From contig JAEWWT010000006.1 of NCBI GenBank assembly GCA_023396225.1, forward strand, positions 1-64,000: a stretch of DNA of 64,000 bases, given 5' to 3'. The position numbers were made by a program, and so were the translations under genes. Below are positions 57,918 to 64,000 of the stretch, piece after piece. Position 1 is the first letter of the stretch; the number at the start of each line of letters is the position of its first letter. This DNA is from Bacillota bacterium. GTDB lineage: Bacteria > Bacillota > Clostridia > Oscillospirales > Ruminococcaceae. The notes beneath the pieces are model-generated. The model worked only from the letters and a program-made list of their open reading frames with translations, was not told the DNA's origin and did not search any database.

Positions 57918-59006
57918 ATGACAAATGAACATTTAACTAATTTATGCAGCATTTTTGAAACCAGTAAAATCCCCGTTGTAATCTGCAACAAGTGCTTTTC
58001 TGTTTTATGGAATAACATTGAATTTGATCTTGATACCTGTCTTAGCGAGACCAAGAGCAACTTTGCAGAGTATTTTAAGAAGGTGCCCCCTGCATCTTCA
58101 TTTTTTGATATTACCATTAACAACTGCTTTTATTATGTAAACGCCACGGAACACGATGATGTGCTTATTATGGAATTGCATAACATTCACGGTTCAATCA
58201 CAAACAAGACAATAGCACCTGTTGATATGATCATGAAAAACTTATTGATAAGAATAAGGACTTCAATATCAACCATAGCCGTTGCAACTGATGAGATATA
58301 TAAAACAACGGTTGAGACCGCTGGCTGCAGCAGCTATATTGCAAACCAGCTTAACCTTATTGAAGGGAATCTGACTCTTTTGCTCAAGGACATGCTTGTT
58401 CCGGAGCAACTGTTAAACATTTATCTTAACAGCGAAACAGAAAAACTTTTAAATATATCAGAGTTAATGTCGATTATGGAAAAAGATTTTTTGGATCTGT
58501 TTGACGACGGCAGTATTGAATTTGTACATTCCTGTGAGCCGGGGATTTTTACCTGGGCATCACATAATGCTTTTCAGCTTATGATTTGCGGCATTCTCAG
58601 CGAAATAATGTCATTTCACCTCAAAATCGAAAAAATAACATCACAAGTATATGTTGACCATAAAGATATGATAAACATTGTTTTTTGCGGGCAGAATATG
58701 TCAGGTGCCAAAAACAGTTTTGATCCCGATTATGTGGATATGTATTTTTACACAGAAGAACTAAAACCTGATGACTTTATAAGAACTTGCTTTCTAACCC
58801 GTTACAAAGCTTTAATGTCCAGATCTGAAACAGAAAACTCCAGTAAGATAATTTTAAAGATACCGGTTGATTATGGGGATGAACCTCAGATATCGACAAC
58901 AACTGCGCATTTTTCATCAAACAGAAGATTCAACCCGCTTATTGCGAGTCTTTCACATATAAAGAAAAAAAGAAGATATCTTGTTAAAGAAAAAGGAGAA
59001 CTTTAA
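57918..59006 (+). CDS. Degenerate histidine-kinase-like protein
   Basis: Cytoplasmic protein of 362 residues that I can place only loosely. The first 100 residues resemble a small PAS-like sensor (IPVVICNKCFSVLWNN). Residues 105-165 look like a DHp helix pair (MKNLLIRIRTSISTIAVATDEI) without the phospho-accepting His. Residues 180-330 have the outline of an ATPase domain, but the N-box Asn is not evident (LMICGILSEIMSF) and G boxes are missing. It may be a pseudokinase. AGGAG precedes the ATG. The next lipoprotein gene starts right after its stop, so they are co-transcribed. Confidence 0.6.
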   Translation: MTNEHLTNLCSIFETSKIPVVICNKCFSVLWNNIEFDLDTCLSETKSNFAEYFKKVPPASSFFDITINNCFYYVNATEHDDVLIMELHNIHGSITNKTIAPVDMIMKNLLIRIRTSISTIAVATDEIYKTTVETAGCSSYIANQLNLIEGNLTLLLKDMLVPEQLLNIYLNSETEKLLNISELMSIMEKDFLDLFDDGSIEFVHSCEPGIFTWASHNAFQLMICGILSEIMSFHLKIEKITSQVYVDHKDMINIVFCGQNMSGAKNSFDPDYVDMYFYTEELKPDDFIRTCFLTRYKALMSRSETENSSKIILKIPVDYGDEPQISTTTAHFSSNRRFNPLIASLSHIKKKRRYLVKEKGEL

Positions 59007-59007
59007 A

Positions 59008-59742
59008 ATGAACAAAAGAAAACTTATTGCAGCAGCACTTGCAGCTTGTATGGCACTTGTAATGCTTGCAGGATGCTCAGAAACAGAAAAAGGCACTGAA
59101 ACATCATCCTCAGCATCAGAAACAACTGTTGCACCAGGTAATGAAACAACAGAAGAAACTGTCTCTATTGGAACAGGAAGAGTTCCTGAAAATGTTGAGG
59201 ACTATGCTATCTTTAAGTACAGCTCAACACCTCCTGAGGGGTATGATACTGTTGAAGAAAGCGAAGTCGGCAATCTTTATCTTAATGGCAAGGCAAAGAT
59301 CACTGTTCAAGCACAGAACTACAAGGAAGATTATCAGGAACTTTCAGTTTTTGCGGAAACAGCATGTGCTACATTCAGAGTTCATAACATGCTTTATCAG
59401 CAGGATACAACCTTTGGTGAACCTGTAAAAACAAAGGTTGCAGGATTTGACGCTATTGTATATGATTATGAAATAATTGCATACGAGTTTGTTCATGATG
59501 AAGATGAAACTACTGCCGCAACTACTGCTGCTGAAACATCTGCGGATGGTGCAGAAACAACTGCTCAAACAACTGTTACAGGTGTCAAAACTGAAGTTGC
59601 ACGATTCAAGGGTAAGCTTTGTTACTTCTATTCAGACGAAGATGTTTTCTATGTACAGTTTGAAAGTGCTGCTGAAGACTTTGAAAAAGAATCAGCTGTA
59701 TTTGACGACTACCTTGCAACTGTTAAGATTTCAAAGAAATAA
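59008..59742 (+). CDS. Hypothetical lipoprotein with Thr-rich linkers
   Basis: Lipoprotein of 244 residues: signal peptide with lipobox LAGC (Cys about 21), Thr/Ser/Glu linker (about 25-55), a folded domain (about 60-160), a second Thr/Ala/Glu-rich insert (TTAATTAAETSADGAETTAQ region), and a C-terminal strand pair ending ATVKISKK. I do not recognise the domain. The start at 59008 is fixed by AAAAGGAG 9 nt upstream. The gene begins 1 nt after the stop of the kinase-like gene, so the two probably work together at the membrane (inference). Confidence 0.7.
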   Translation: MNKRKLIAAALAACMALVMLAGCSETEKGTETSSSASETTVAPGNETTEETVSIGTGRVPENVEDYAIFKYSSTPPEGYDTVEESEVGNLYLNGKAKITVQAQNYKEDYQELSVFAETACATFRVHNMLYQQDTTFGEPVKTKVAGFDAIVYDYEIIAYEFVHDEDETTAATTAAETSADGAETTAQTTVTGVKTEVARFKGKLCYFYSDEDVFYVQFESAAEDFEKESAVFDDYLATVKISKK

Positions 59743-59747
59743 TATGC

Positions 59748-59776
59748 TTGATTTTTGAAAACTGCTGTGTTATAAT
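59748..59776 (+). promoter_or_regulatory. Promoter of the cys T-box transcript
   Basis: -35 TTGATT (59748-59753), 17-nt spacer, extended -10 TGTTATAAT with TATAAT at 59771-59776. Confidence 0.8.
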
Positions 59777-59821
59777 TCTGTTTAATGAATATACTAATAG
59801 TGAATATATTAAAGGCGTATC

Positions 59822-60069
59822 GGTTAGAGTAGCTTTATTATTCCCCTTTCAGAGAGCATTGGACTGGTGTGACAATGCAGGGGCAGTTAAGTGAAGTGCA
59901 GCCGCCAGCCTGAACGGTGAACCTGTTTGCAGAATTATCCGTTCACGTTTTCCCGCGTTACAGGGATGGGCAATTATTCTGTTGTCCGTTAAGACAGGAC
60001 GTTTGCGTCCTAATTGAAGTGGAACCGTGGCTTATTGCCGCCTTCAGATTTTCTGAGGGCGGCTTTTTT
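59822..60069 (+). promoter_or_regulatory. T-box leader, cysteine-specific
   Basis: tRNA-sensing riboswitch upstream of cysE-cysS. The AGAGAG motif of stem I is at 59851-59856. A codon-like TGC in the loop GTGAAGTGCAGCC (TGC 59897-59899) fits a Cys specifier. The conserved T-box element reads AGTGGAACCGTGG (60018-60030). A 12-bp terminator stem (GCCGCC..GGCGGC, 60037-60063) with six T follows. Uncharged tRNA-Cys should favour the antiterminator and turn on the operon (established mechanism). The specifier assignment is supported by the downstream genes. Confidence 0.88.
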
Positions 60070-60128
60070 GTATATTTAAACTCTGTATAATTTTATCACA
60101 AATGAATTAATATAAGGAGATGACAATA

Positions 60129-60821
60129 ATGTTTGATCATATTAAATCGGATATTGAGTCGGTTAAAAAACGTGACCCTGCCGCAAGAAGCACCTTTGAA
60201 ATTATTCTTACGTATTCAGGTCTGCATGCGGTTCTTATGTACAGGGTTTCACATTGGTTCTATCAGATGAAGCTGTTTACTGCTGCAAGAATGATTTCTC
60301 AGTTTTCCCGCTTTATGACGGGAATAGAAATTCATCCCGGTGCTAAAATAGGTAAGGGGTTTTTCATTGATCACGGCATGGGCGTTGTTATCGGTGAAAC
60401 AACGGAAATCGGCGACAATTGTCTTATTTATCAGGGCGTTACTCTCGGAGGAACAGGAAAAGACAAGGGCAAGCGTCATCCTACTCTCGGAAACAATGTC
60501 ATGGTTGGTGCAGGTGCAAGAGTTTTAGGACCTTTCAAGGTCGGGGACAATGCAAAGATTGCCGCAAATGCTGTTGTTCTTGAAGAAGTTCCTGCAAACT
60601 GTACTGCTGTCGGCGTTCCTGCAAGAATTGTTAAGCAGAATGGCAAGAAGATAAACAAATGCGACCTCGATCAGGTTCACATTCCGGATCCAGTTGCACA
60701 GGAACTCTGTAAACAGCTTTTACGCATTGAAAAGCTTGAAAAGCAGATACTAAATATAACAAACAAGAATGATATCGTTGAACTTGCAAAGAAATACAAC
60801 AAGAACTTTGCTAACAAGTAA
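60129..60821 (+). CDS. cysE: Serine O-acetyltransferase
   Basis: Makes O-acetylserine for cysteine synthesis. After a helical N-terminus (TYSGLHAVLMYRVSHWFY) the left-handed beta-helix has GIEIHPGAKIGKGFFIDHGMGVVIGET, GVTLGGTGKDKGKRHPTLG and AAVGVPARIV-type hexapeptide turns. It is the shorter EpsC-like type (about 231 residues). I take the ATG at 60129 because AAGGAG abuts the earlier ATG at 60120 and only fits the later one (9 nt). First gene after the T-box. Confidence 0.94.
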   Translation: MFDHIKSDIESVKKRDPAARSTFEIILTYSGLHAVLMYRVSHWFYQMKLFTAARMISQFSRFMTGIEIHPGAKIGKGFFIDHGMGVVIGETTEIGDNCLIYQGVTLGGTGKDKGKRHPTLGNNVMVGAGARVLGPFKVGDNAKIAANAVVLEEVPANCTAVGVPARIVKQNGKKINKCDLDQVHIPDPVAQELCKQLLRIEKLEKQILNITNKNDIVELAKKYNKNFANK

Positions 60822-60858
60822 GAAAAGTTTTGTTTTGCATGTATCTCGCAAAACATTG

Positions 60859-60898
60859 AAAGGAGTGCATATTCCATAACAGGAATATGATAAAAATT
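60859..60898 (+). promoter_or_regulatory. Shine-Dalgarno / hairpin initiation region of cysS
   Basis: AAAGGAG (60859-60865) stands 33 nt before the cysS ATG. A perfect 8-bp hairpin CATATTCC / GGAATATG (60868-60875, 60882-60889, 6-nt loop) lies between. Folding it leaves 2 + 9 = 11 nt, the same value as at the TPR gene near 5176. Confidence 0.6.
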
Positions 60899-62293
60899 AT
60901 GAAAGTATATAACACCCTCACCAGACAAAAGGAAGATCTGAAGCCTATCAGAGAAGGTCAGGTTTCTATATATGCCTGCGGCCCTACTGTTTACAACTTC
61001 ATTCATATCGGAAACGCAAGACCTATCTGCGTATTTGACGTGCTTAGAAGATTCCTTGAATATACAGGCTACAAGGTTAAGTATGTCCAGAACTTCACTG
61101 ACGTTGATGACAAGATTATCAAGCGTTCAAACGAGGAAGGCATTCCTTCTATCGAAGTTTCTGAAAAGTATATCCGTGAATTTAAAAAGGATGCACAAGG
61201 TCTGAACGTCAGAGAAGCTGACGTTCATCCTAAGGTTACAGAAAACATGGATATTATCATTGATATTATAAGAACTCTTGTTGACAAGGGTTATGCTTAT
61301 GAAGTGCAGGGTGATGTATATTTCCGCACAAAGAAGTTCAATGAGTACGGAAAGCTTTCACACATGCCGCTTGAAGATCTTCAGGCAGGCGCAAGAATTG
61401 AAGTAAACAGTATCAAGGAAGATGCTATGGACTTTGCTGTATGGAAATCTGCAAAGCCGGGTGAACCTTTTTGGGAATCACCTTGGGGCAACGGCAGACC
61501 GGGTTGGCACATTGAGTGTTCGGCTATGTCAAGGCATTATATCGGCGACACAATTGATATTCACGGCGGCGGGCAGGATCTTATCTTCCCTCACCATGAA
61601 AATGAAATTGCACAATCTGAAGCTGCAACAGGAAAGCCTCTTGCAAACTACTGGATGCATAACGGCTATATCAACATAGACAACAAGAAAATGTCCAAAT
61701 CCGCAGGCAACTTCTTTACTACCAGAGATGTTGCAGAAAAATATGGCTATGAACCAATCAGATACCTTATGATTCAGGCTCATTACAGAACTCCTATCAA
61801 CTACAGCCTTGAACTTCTTGAGGCTTGCAAGGCTTCACTTGAAAGACTTTACAACTGCCGTGACAGCCTTGACAGGGCTATTGAATCCGCTCCGTCAGGT
61901 TCAGTAACAGCAGACGCTCAGCAGATTTTCGACAGCCGTAAGCAGCAGTTTATTGACGCTCTTAACGACGACCTCAACACAGCGGACGGTATCACAGCGC
62001 TGTTTGAGCTTACAAGAGAGCTTAACACAATGATGCTTGACAAGACAGCAAGCAAAGAACAGCTATCTGCAGGTGCAAAGGTATTCGACGAGCTTACAGG
62101 CGTTCTTGGTATTCTTTACAACAGAAACAAGGAAGAGACTCTTCCACAGGAAATTCTCGACCTTGCTGAGCAGAGAAAACAGGCAAGAAAAGATAAGAAC
62201 TTTGCCCTTGCCGATGAAATTAGAGATAAAATTGCAGATCTTGGCTATGCAATTGAGGAAACACGTCAGGGTACAAAAATTTATAAGAAATAA
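60899..62293 (+). CDS. cysS: Cysteinyl-tRNA synthetase
   Basis: Class I synthetase charging tRNA-Cys. The first zinc Cys and HIGH motif are in YACGPTVYNFIHIGNARP, later ligands in HIECSAMSRHYIG and HHENEIAQSE, and KMSKSAGNF is the second signature. The anticodon-binding DALR-like region follows and length is normal (464 residues). I start at MKVYNTLTRQ (60899), where the family starts. The ATG at 60887 lies inside the hairpin arm. Under T-box control with cysE, so low Cys-tRNA raises both amino acid supply and charging. Confidence 0.95.
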   Translation: MKVYNTLTRQKEDLKPIREGQVSIYACGPTVYNFIHIGNARPICVFDVLRRFLEYTGYKVKYVQNFTDVDDKIIKRSNEEGIPSIEVSEKYIREFKKDAQGLNVREADVHPKVTENMDIIIDIIRTLVDKGYAYEVQGDVYFRTKKFNEYGKLSHMPLEDLQAGARIEVNSIKEDAMDFAVWKSAKPGEPFWESPWGNGRPGWHIECSAMSRHYIGDTIDIHGGGQDLIFPHHENEIAQSEAATGKPLANYWMHNGYINIDNKKMSKSAGNFFTTRDVAEKYGYEPIRYLMIQAHYRTPINYSLELLEACKASLERLYNCRDSLDRAIESAPSGSVTADAQQIFDSRKQQFIDALNDDLNTADGITALFELTRELNTMMLDKTASKEQLSAGAKVFDELTGVLGILYNRNKEETLPQEILDLAEQRKQARKDKNFALADEIRDKIADLGYAIEETRQGTKIYKK

Positions 62294-62392
62294 GTTTAAA
62301 ATCAGCTGCAAAACCTAGATACTTTGATTTTGCGGCTGTTGTTTACATATCGTACAGACAAGACGTAAAAGCTGAAAGGAATGATTAACAAG

Positions 62393-63115
62393 TTGAAAGT
62401 CCCAACAAAAACCATCAGGATTCCGAAAATAGCTATGTTTCTAGTTTTCGGTGTTCTTATAATAGCTATAATATCATTTGGGTTAGATGCCCTTTCACCT
62501 GAACAGCCTAAGAAAGCTGTCCTTGAGGACATTCAGATAATCCAGTTTGACAAACCTGCACAAGGACAGGACATACTAATTATAGACACAACCGCAGGAA
62601 CAATGAAAGCTGTTCTTTATTCTGAACAATGCCCTAACACTGCCGCACTTATAAAGCAGGCTGTTGCTGACGGGGCATACAAAGATCTCCCTGTTTCACA
62701 GATTGAAAAGGACATACTTTTTATATGCAATTCCAGAAACAAGGAAGGCACAACCATTGTAAATGAATATCACAAGGATTTATGGCCTTTCAGGGGTTCA
62801 ATCTGCACCATTTCCGGTCAGGACGGATATTCAAGTGAGAGCCTCGTTTTCCTTGACACAATTGAGTATACTGACGAAATGAAAGCAACTTTCGAGGATT
62901 CAGCAAACCTTCAGGTTGTTGGGGATGCATTCCTTGAACATGGCGGGGTACCAAATTTTTCACAGCAGTACACAGTTATTGCGCAGATATATGACGGACT
63001 TGATGTACTTGATGCAATTACCGCCGCACAGTATGATGAAGCAACGGGCGTTCCGACAGAAGAAATTCTGATAAAGGATATTACAGTTTCAACATACAGT
63101 AGTGAGGATAACTGA
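62393..63115 (+). CDS. Membrane-anchored cyclophilin-like protein
   Basis: Protein of about 240 residues with one N-terminal membrane helix (about 15-35) and an extracytoplasmic cyclophilin-type fold: ILIIDTTAGTMKAVLYSEQCPNTAALIKQAVADGAYKDL, then LQVVGDAFLEHGGVPNFSQQYTVIAQIYDGLDVLDAI. The usual catalytic Arg-Phe pair and the MANxG core are replaced by QIEKDILFI and SICTIS, so prolyl isomerase activity is doubtful. I take TTG at 62393, 12 nt after AAAGGA; the ATG at 62381 directly abuts that site with no spacing. Either could be right. Confidence 0.72.
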   Translation: MKVPTKTIRIPKIAMFLVFGVLIIAIISFGLDALSPEQPKKAVLEDIQIIQFDKPAQGQDILIIDTTAGTMKAVLYSEQCPNTAALIKQAVADGAYKDLPVSQIEKDILFICNSRNKEGTTIVNEYHKDLWPFRGSICTISGQDGYSSESLVFLDTIEYTDEMKATFEDSANLQVVGDAFLEHGGVPNFSQQYTVIAQIYDGLDVLDAITAAQYDEATGVPTEEILIKDITVSTYSSEDN

Positions 63116-63118
63116 TTA

Positions 63119-63150
63119 TAATACCGCAGTTGATTCTGCGGTATTATTTA
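63119..63150 (+). terminator. Terminator of the cyclophilin-like gene
   Basis: 11-bp stem TAATACCGCAG / CTGCGGTATTA with a 6-nt loop and a TTTATTAT tail. Confidence 0.85.
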
Positions 63151-63178
63151 TTATATCACAAAAAGCATATCCCGAAGG

Positions 63179-63486
63179 TGTAGGGCGACCGGAAAGCCCT
63201 GTAGGTCTCTGCAAAGACAAAACTTTAAAAGGCAAGTGATTTTATGAGGGGGGGCTTTTTCTTTGTTTCAAACAGTCCACTGGACTGTTTGAAAGGGTAG
63301 ATTGCTGTACCCGAAAGAAAGGGAGACGGTCGTATTCGCCTCCCTCAAAATGCTGTCGCATTTTTCACCCTTGCTCCGTTTTTTTGCGCCTGCGGGCGAA
63401 GTTGGTATTTCGCTCTCTGTGGAGAGCGACAAAGGGCTTTGCCCTTTTGAAACCTACAACCTTGAAAGGTTGACGAACTTTTTAGT
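63179..63486. repeat. Modular intergenic repeat, copy 5 (half element)
   Basis: Lies in the convergent gap before glgP. Modules are GGGCGACCGGAAAGCCC (63183 on; shared with 36209), the 14-bp palindrome TTTCAAACAGTCCA / TGGACTGTTTGAAA (63266-63294, identical to copy 3), GGGAGACG..CGCCTCCC (63321 on), GCGCCTGCGGGCG, GCTCTC / GAGAGC, the AAAGGGCTTTGCCCTTT palindrome (about 63431) and the terminal CCTTGAAAGGTTGACGAAC. The CAGCGYAGCG hairpin and the CCGCAAAT hairpin are missing. Confidence 0.75.
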
Positions 63487-63521
63487 AAAAAAATCGCCGC
63501 AGAACTTTTTCTGCGGCGATT
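63485..63521 (-). terminator. Terminator of glgP
   Basis: 11-bp stem AATCGCCGCAG / CTGCGGCGATT with a minus-strand T7 tail, 11 nt past the glgP stop. Confidence 0.93.
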
Positions 63522-63531
63522 CGTTTAGTTA

Positions 63532-64000
63532 TTACTTTTTAAGCTTCCAGATGTCCCTTGCATAATCCTCAACTGCTCGGTCTGCGGAGAAGAATCCTGA
63601 ACCTGCAATGTTTGCAAGTGACTTCCTGTTCCACTTTTCTGCATCCTTATAACACTCGGATACATACTGCTGTGCTGACTGATATGCATCAAAATCTGCT
63701 AAAACCATATATGGATCCTTGAACTTGAGTGAGTTTGCAACCTCGTCAAATGTACAGCCGTTAATACCATGGTACATTCTGTTGATTGCCCTTTCAATAA
63801 CATCATTATTGCGGACATAATCCTCAGGGCGATAACCCTGTGCTTTCTTTGCAAGCACCTCTTCTGCGTTCATACCAAAGAGGAATATGTTGTCAAGTCC
63901 AACCTGATCCTTGATTTCAACGTTAGCTCCGTCAAGTGTTCCAAGTGTAAGCGCACCGTTAAGCATAAGCTTCATGTTGCCTGTTCCTGATGCTTCTGTT
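63532..64000 (-). CDS. glgP: Glycogen/maltodextrin phosphorylase, C-terminal part (cut by window end)
   Basis: Releases glucose-1-phosphate from glycogen. Only the last 156 residues are in the window. They begin with TEASGTGNMKLMLNGALTLGTLDGANVEI, the pyridoxal-phosphate region typical of GT35, and continue with NIFLFGMNAEEV and SRAVEDYA-like C-terminal residues. The 5' part lies beyond position 64000. It complements the glgBCDA operon about 32 kb away. Confidence 0.95.
   Translation of the reverse strand, partial: TEASGTGNMKLMLNGALTLGTLDGANVEIKDQVGLDNIFLFGMNAEEVLAKKAQGYRPEDYVRNNDVIERAINRMYHGINGCTFDEVANSLKFKDPYMVLADFDAYQSAQQYVSECYKDAEKWNRKSLANIAGSGFFSADRAVEDYARDIWKLKK

Noticed and set aside
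1..64000. CRISPR arrays, rRNA genes, prophage or plasmid functions
   Set aside because: No regularly spaced direct repeats, no rRNA sequence and no phage, conjugation or replication-initiator genes were seen.

Overview
The window looks like a chromosomal segment of a low-GC, anaerobic, fermentative member of the Clostridia, most like a Ruminococcus or another Oscillospiraceae. The evidence is mixed in kind but consistent: a bifurcating-type HndABCD [FeFe] hydrogenase, NfnAB, pyruvate formate-lyase, a four-gene glycogen operon with both GlgC and GlgD, a SpoIIE-type sporulation phosphatase, a PdaA-like deacetylase, IreB, and the Gram-positive order SRP RNA - dnaX - ybaB - recR. No prophage, CRISPR array, rRNA operon or classical insertion sequence is visible. 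Species cannot be fixed from the sequence alone.

Layout. 1-4800: a chemotaxis receptor with a damaged start, a small helical protein, PdaA-like deacetylase, IreB and a VOC protein. 4850-9150: SRP RNA, a TPR membrane protein, dnaX, ybaB, recR and two tRNA-Gln genes. 9200-11170: phosphatase, acetyltransferase, CPBP protease. 11270-22830: redox island with nfnAB, a leftward set (PHP, two DRTGG proteins, an HydS-like iron hydrogenase homologue, an anti-sigma-like ATPase) divergent from hndA-ATPase-hndBCD. 23249-31952: GH3 lipoprotein, maf and the glgBCDA operon. 32180-37716: SpoIIE-like protein, rsmA, an acyltransferase-like membrane protein, dCMP deaminase. 37827-40463: rpmG-secE-nusG-rplK-rplA. 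40755-46782: an unrecognised 511-residue protein, pyrE, trmB, coaX, an ECF S-component, azlCD. 47338-50729: a pyruvate formate-lyase locus in which the glycyl-radical domain is a separate small gene. 51058-59742: a four-fold helix-hairpin-helix protein, an ECF S-component, lipoproteins, gap and a kinase-like protein. 59748-62293: a cysteine T-box leader with cysE and cysS. The end holds a cyclophilin-like protein and the 3' part of glgP.

How it fits together. Hydrogenase, Nfn, GAPDH and PFL are the redox core of sugar fermentation, balancing ferredoxin, NADH and NADPH with H2 and formate as outlets. Glycogen genes store surplus glucose and glgP releases it. The leftward genes beside the hydrogenase look like a sensor and signalling set for hydrogen or redox state (inference).

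The most unusual items are: (1) the split PFL, with an extra Cys-rich small ORF between its two parts; (2) a family of modular palindromic intergenic repeats, several at convergent gene ends, including a 569-bp MITE-like element with about 93-bp terminal inverted repeats that supplies the stop codon of pflA; copies show compensatory base changes in long hairpins with a constant CAGCGYAGCG loop; and (3) two genes (the TPR gene and cysS) in which a perfect hairpin lies between Shine-Dalgarno and start codon and, when folded, leaves exactly 11 nt in both cases.
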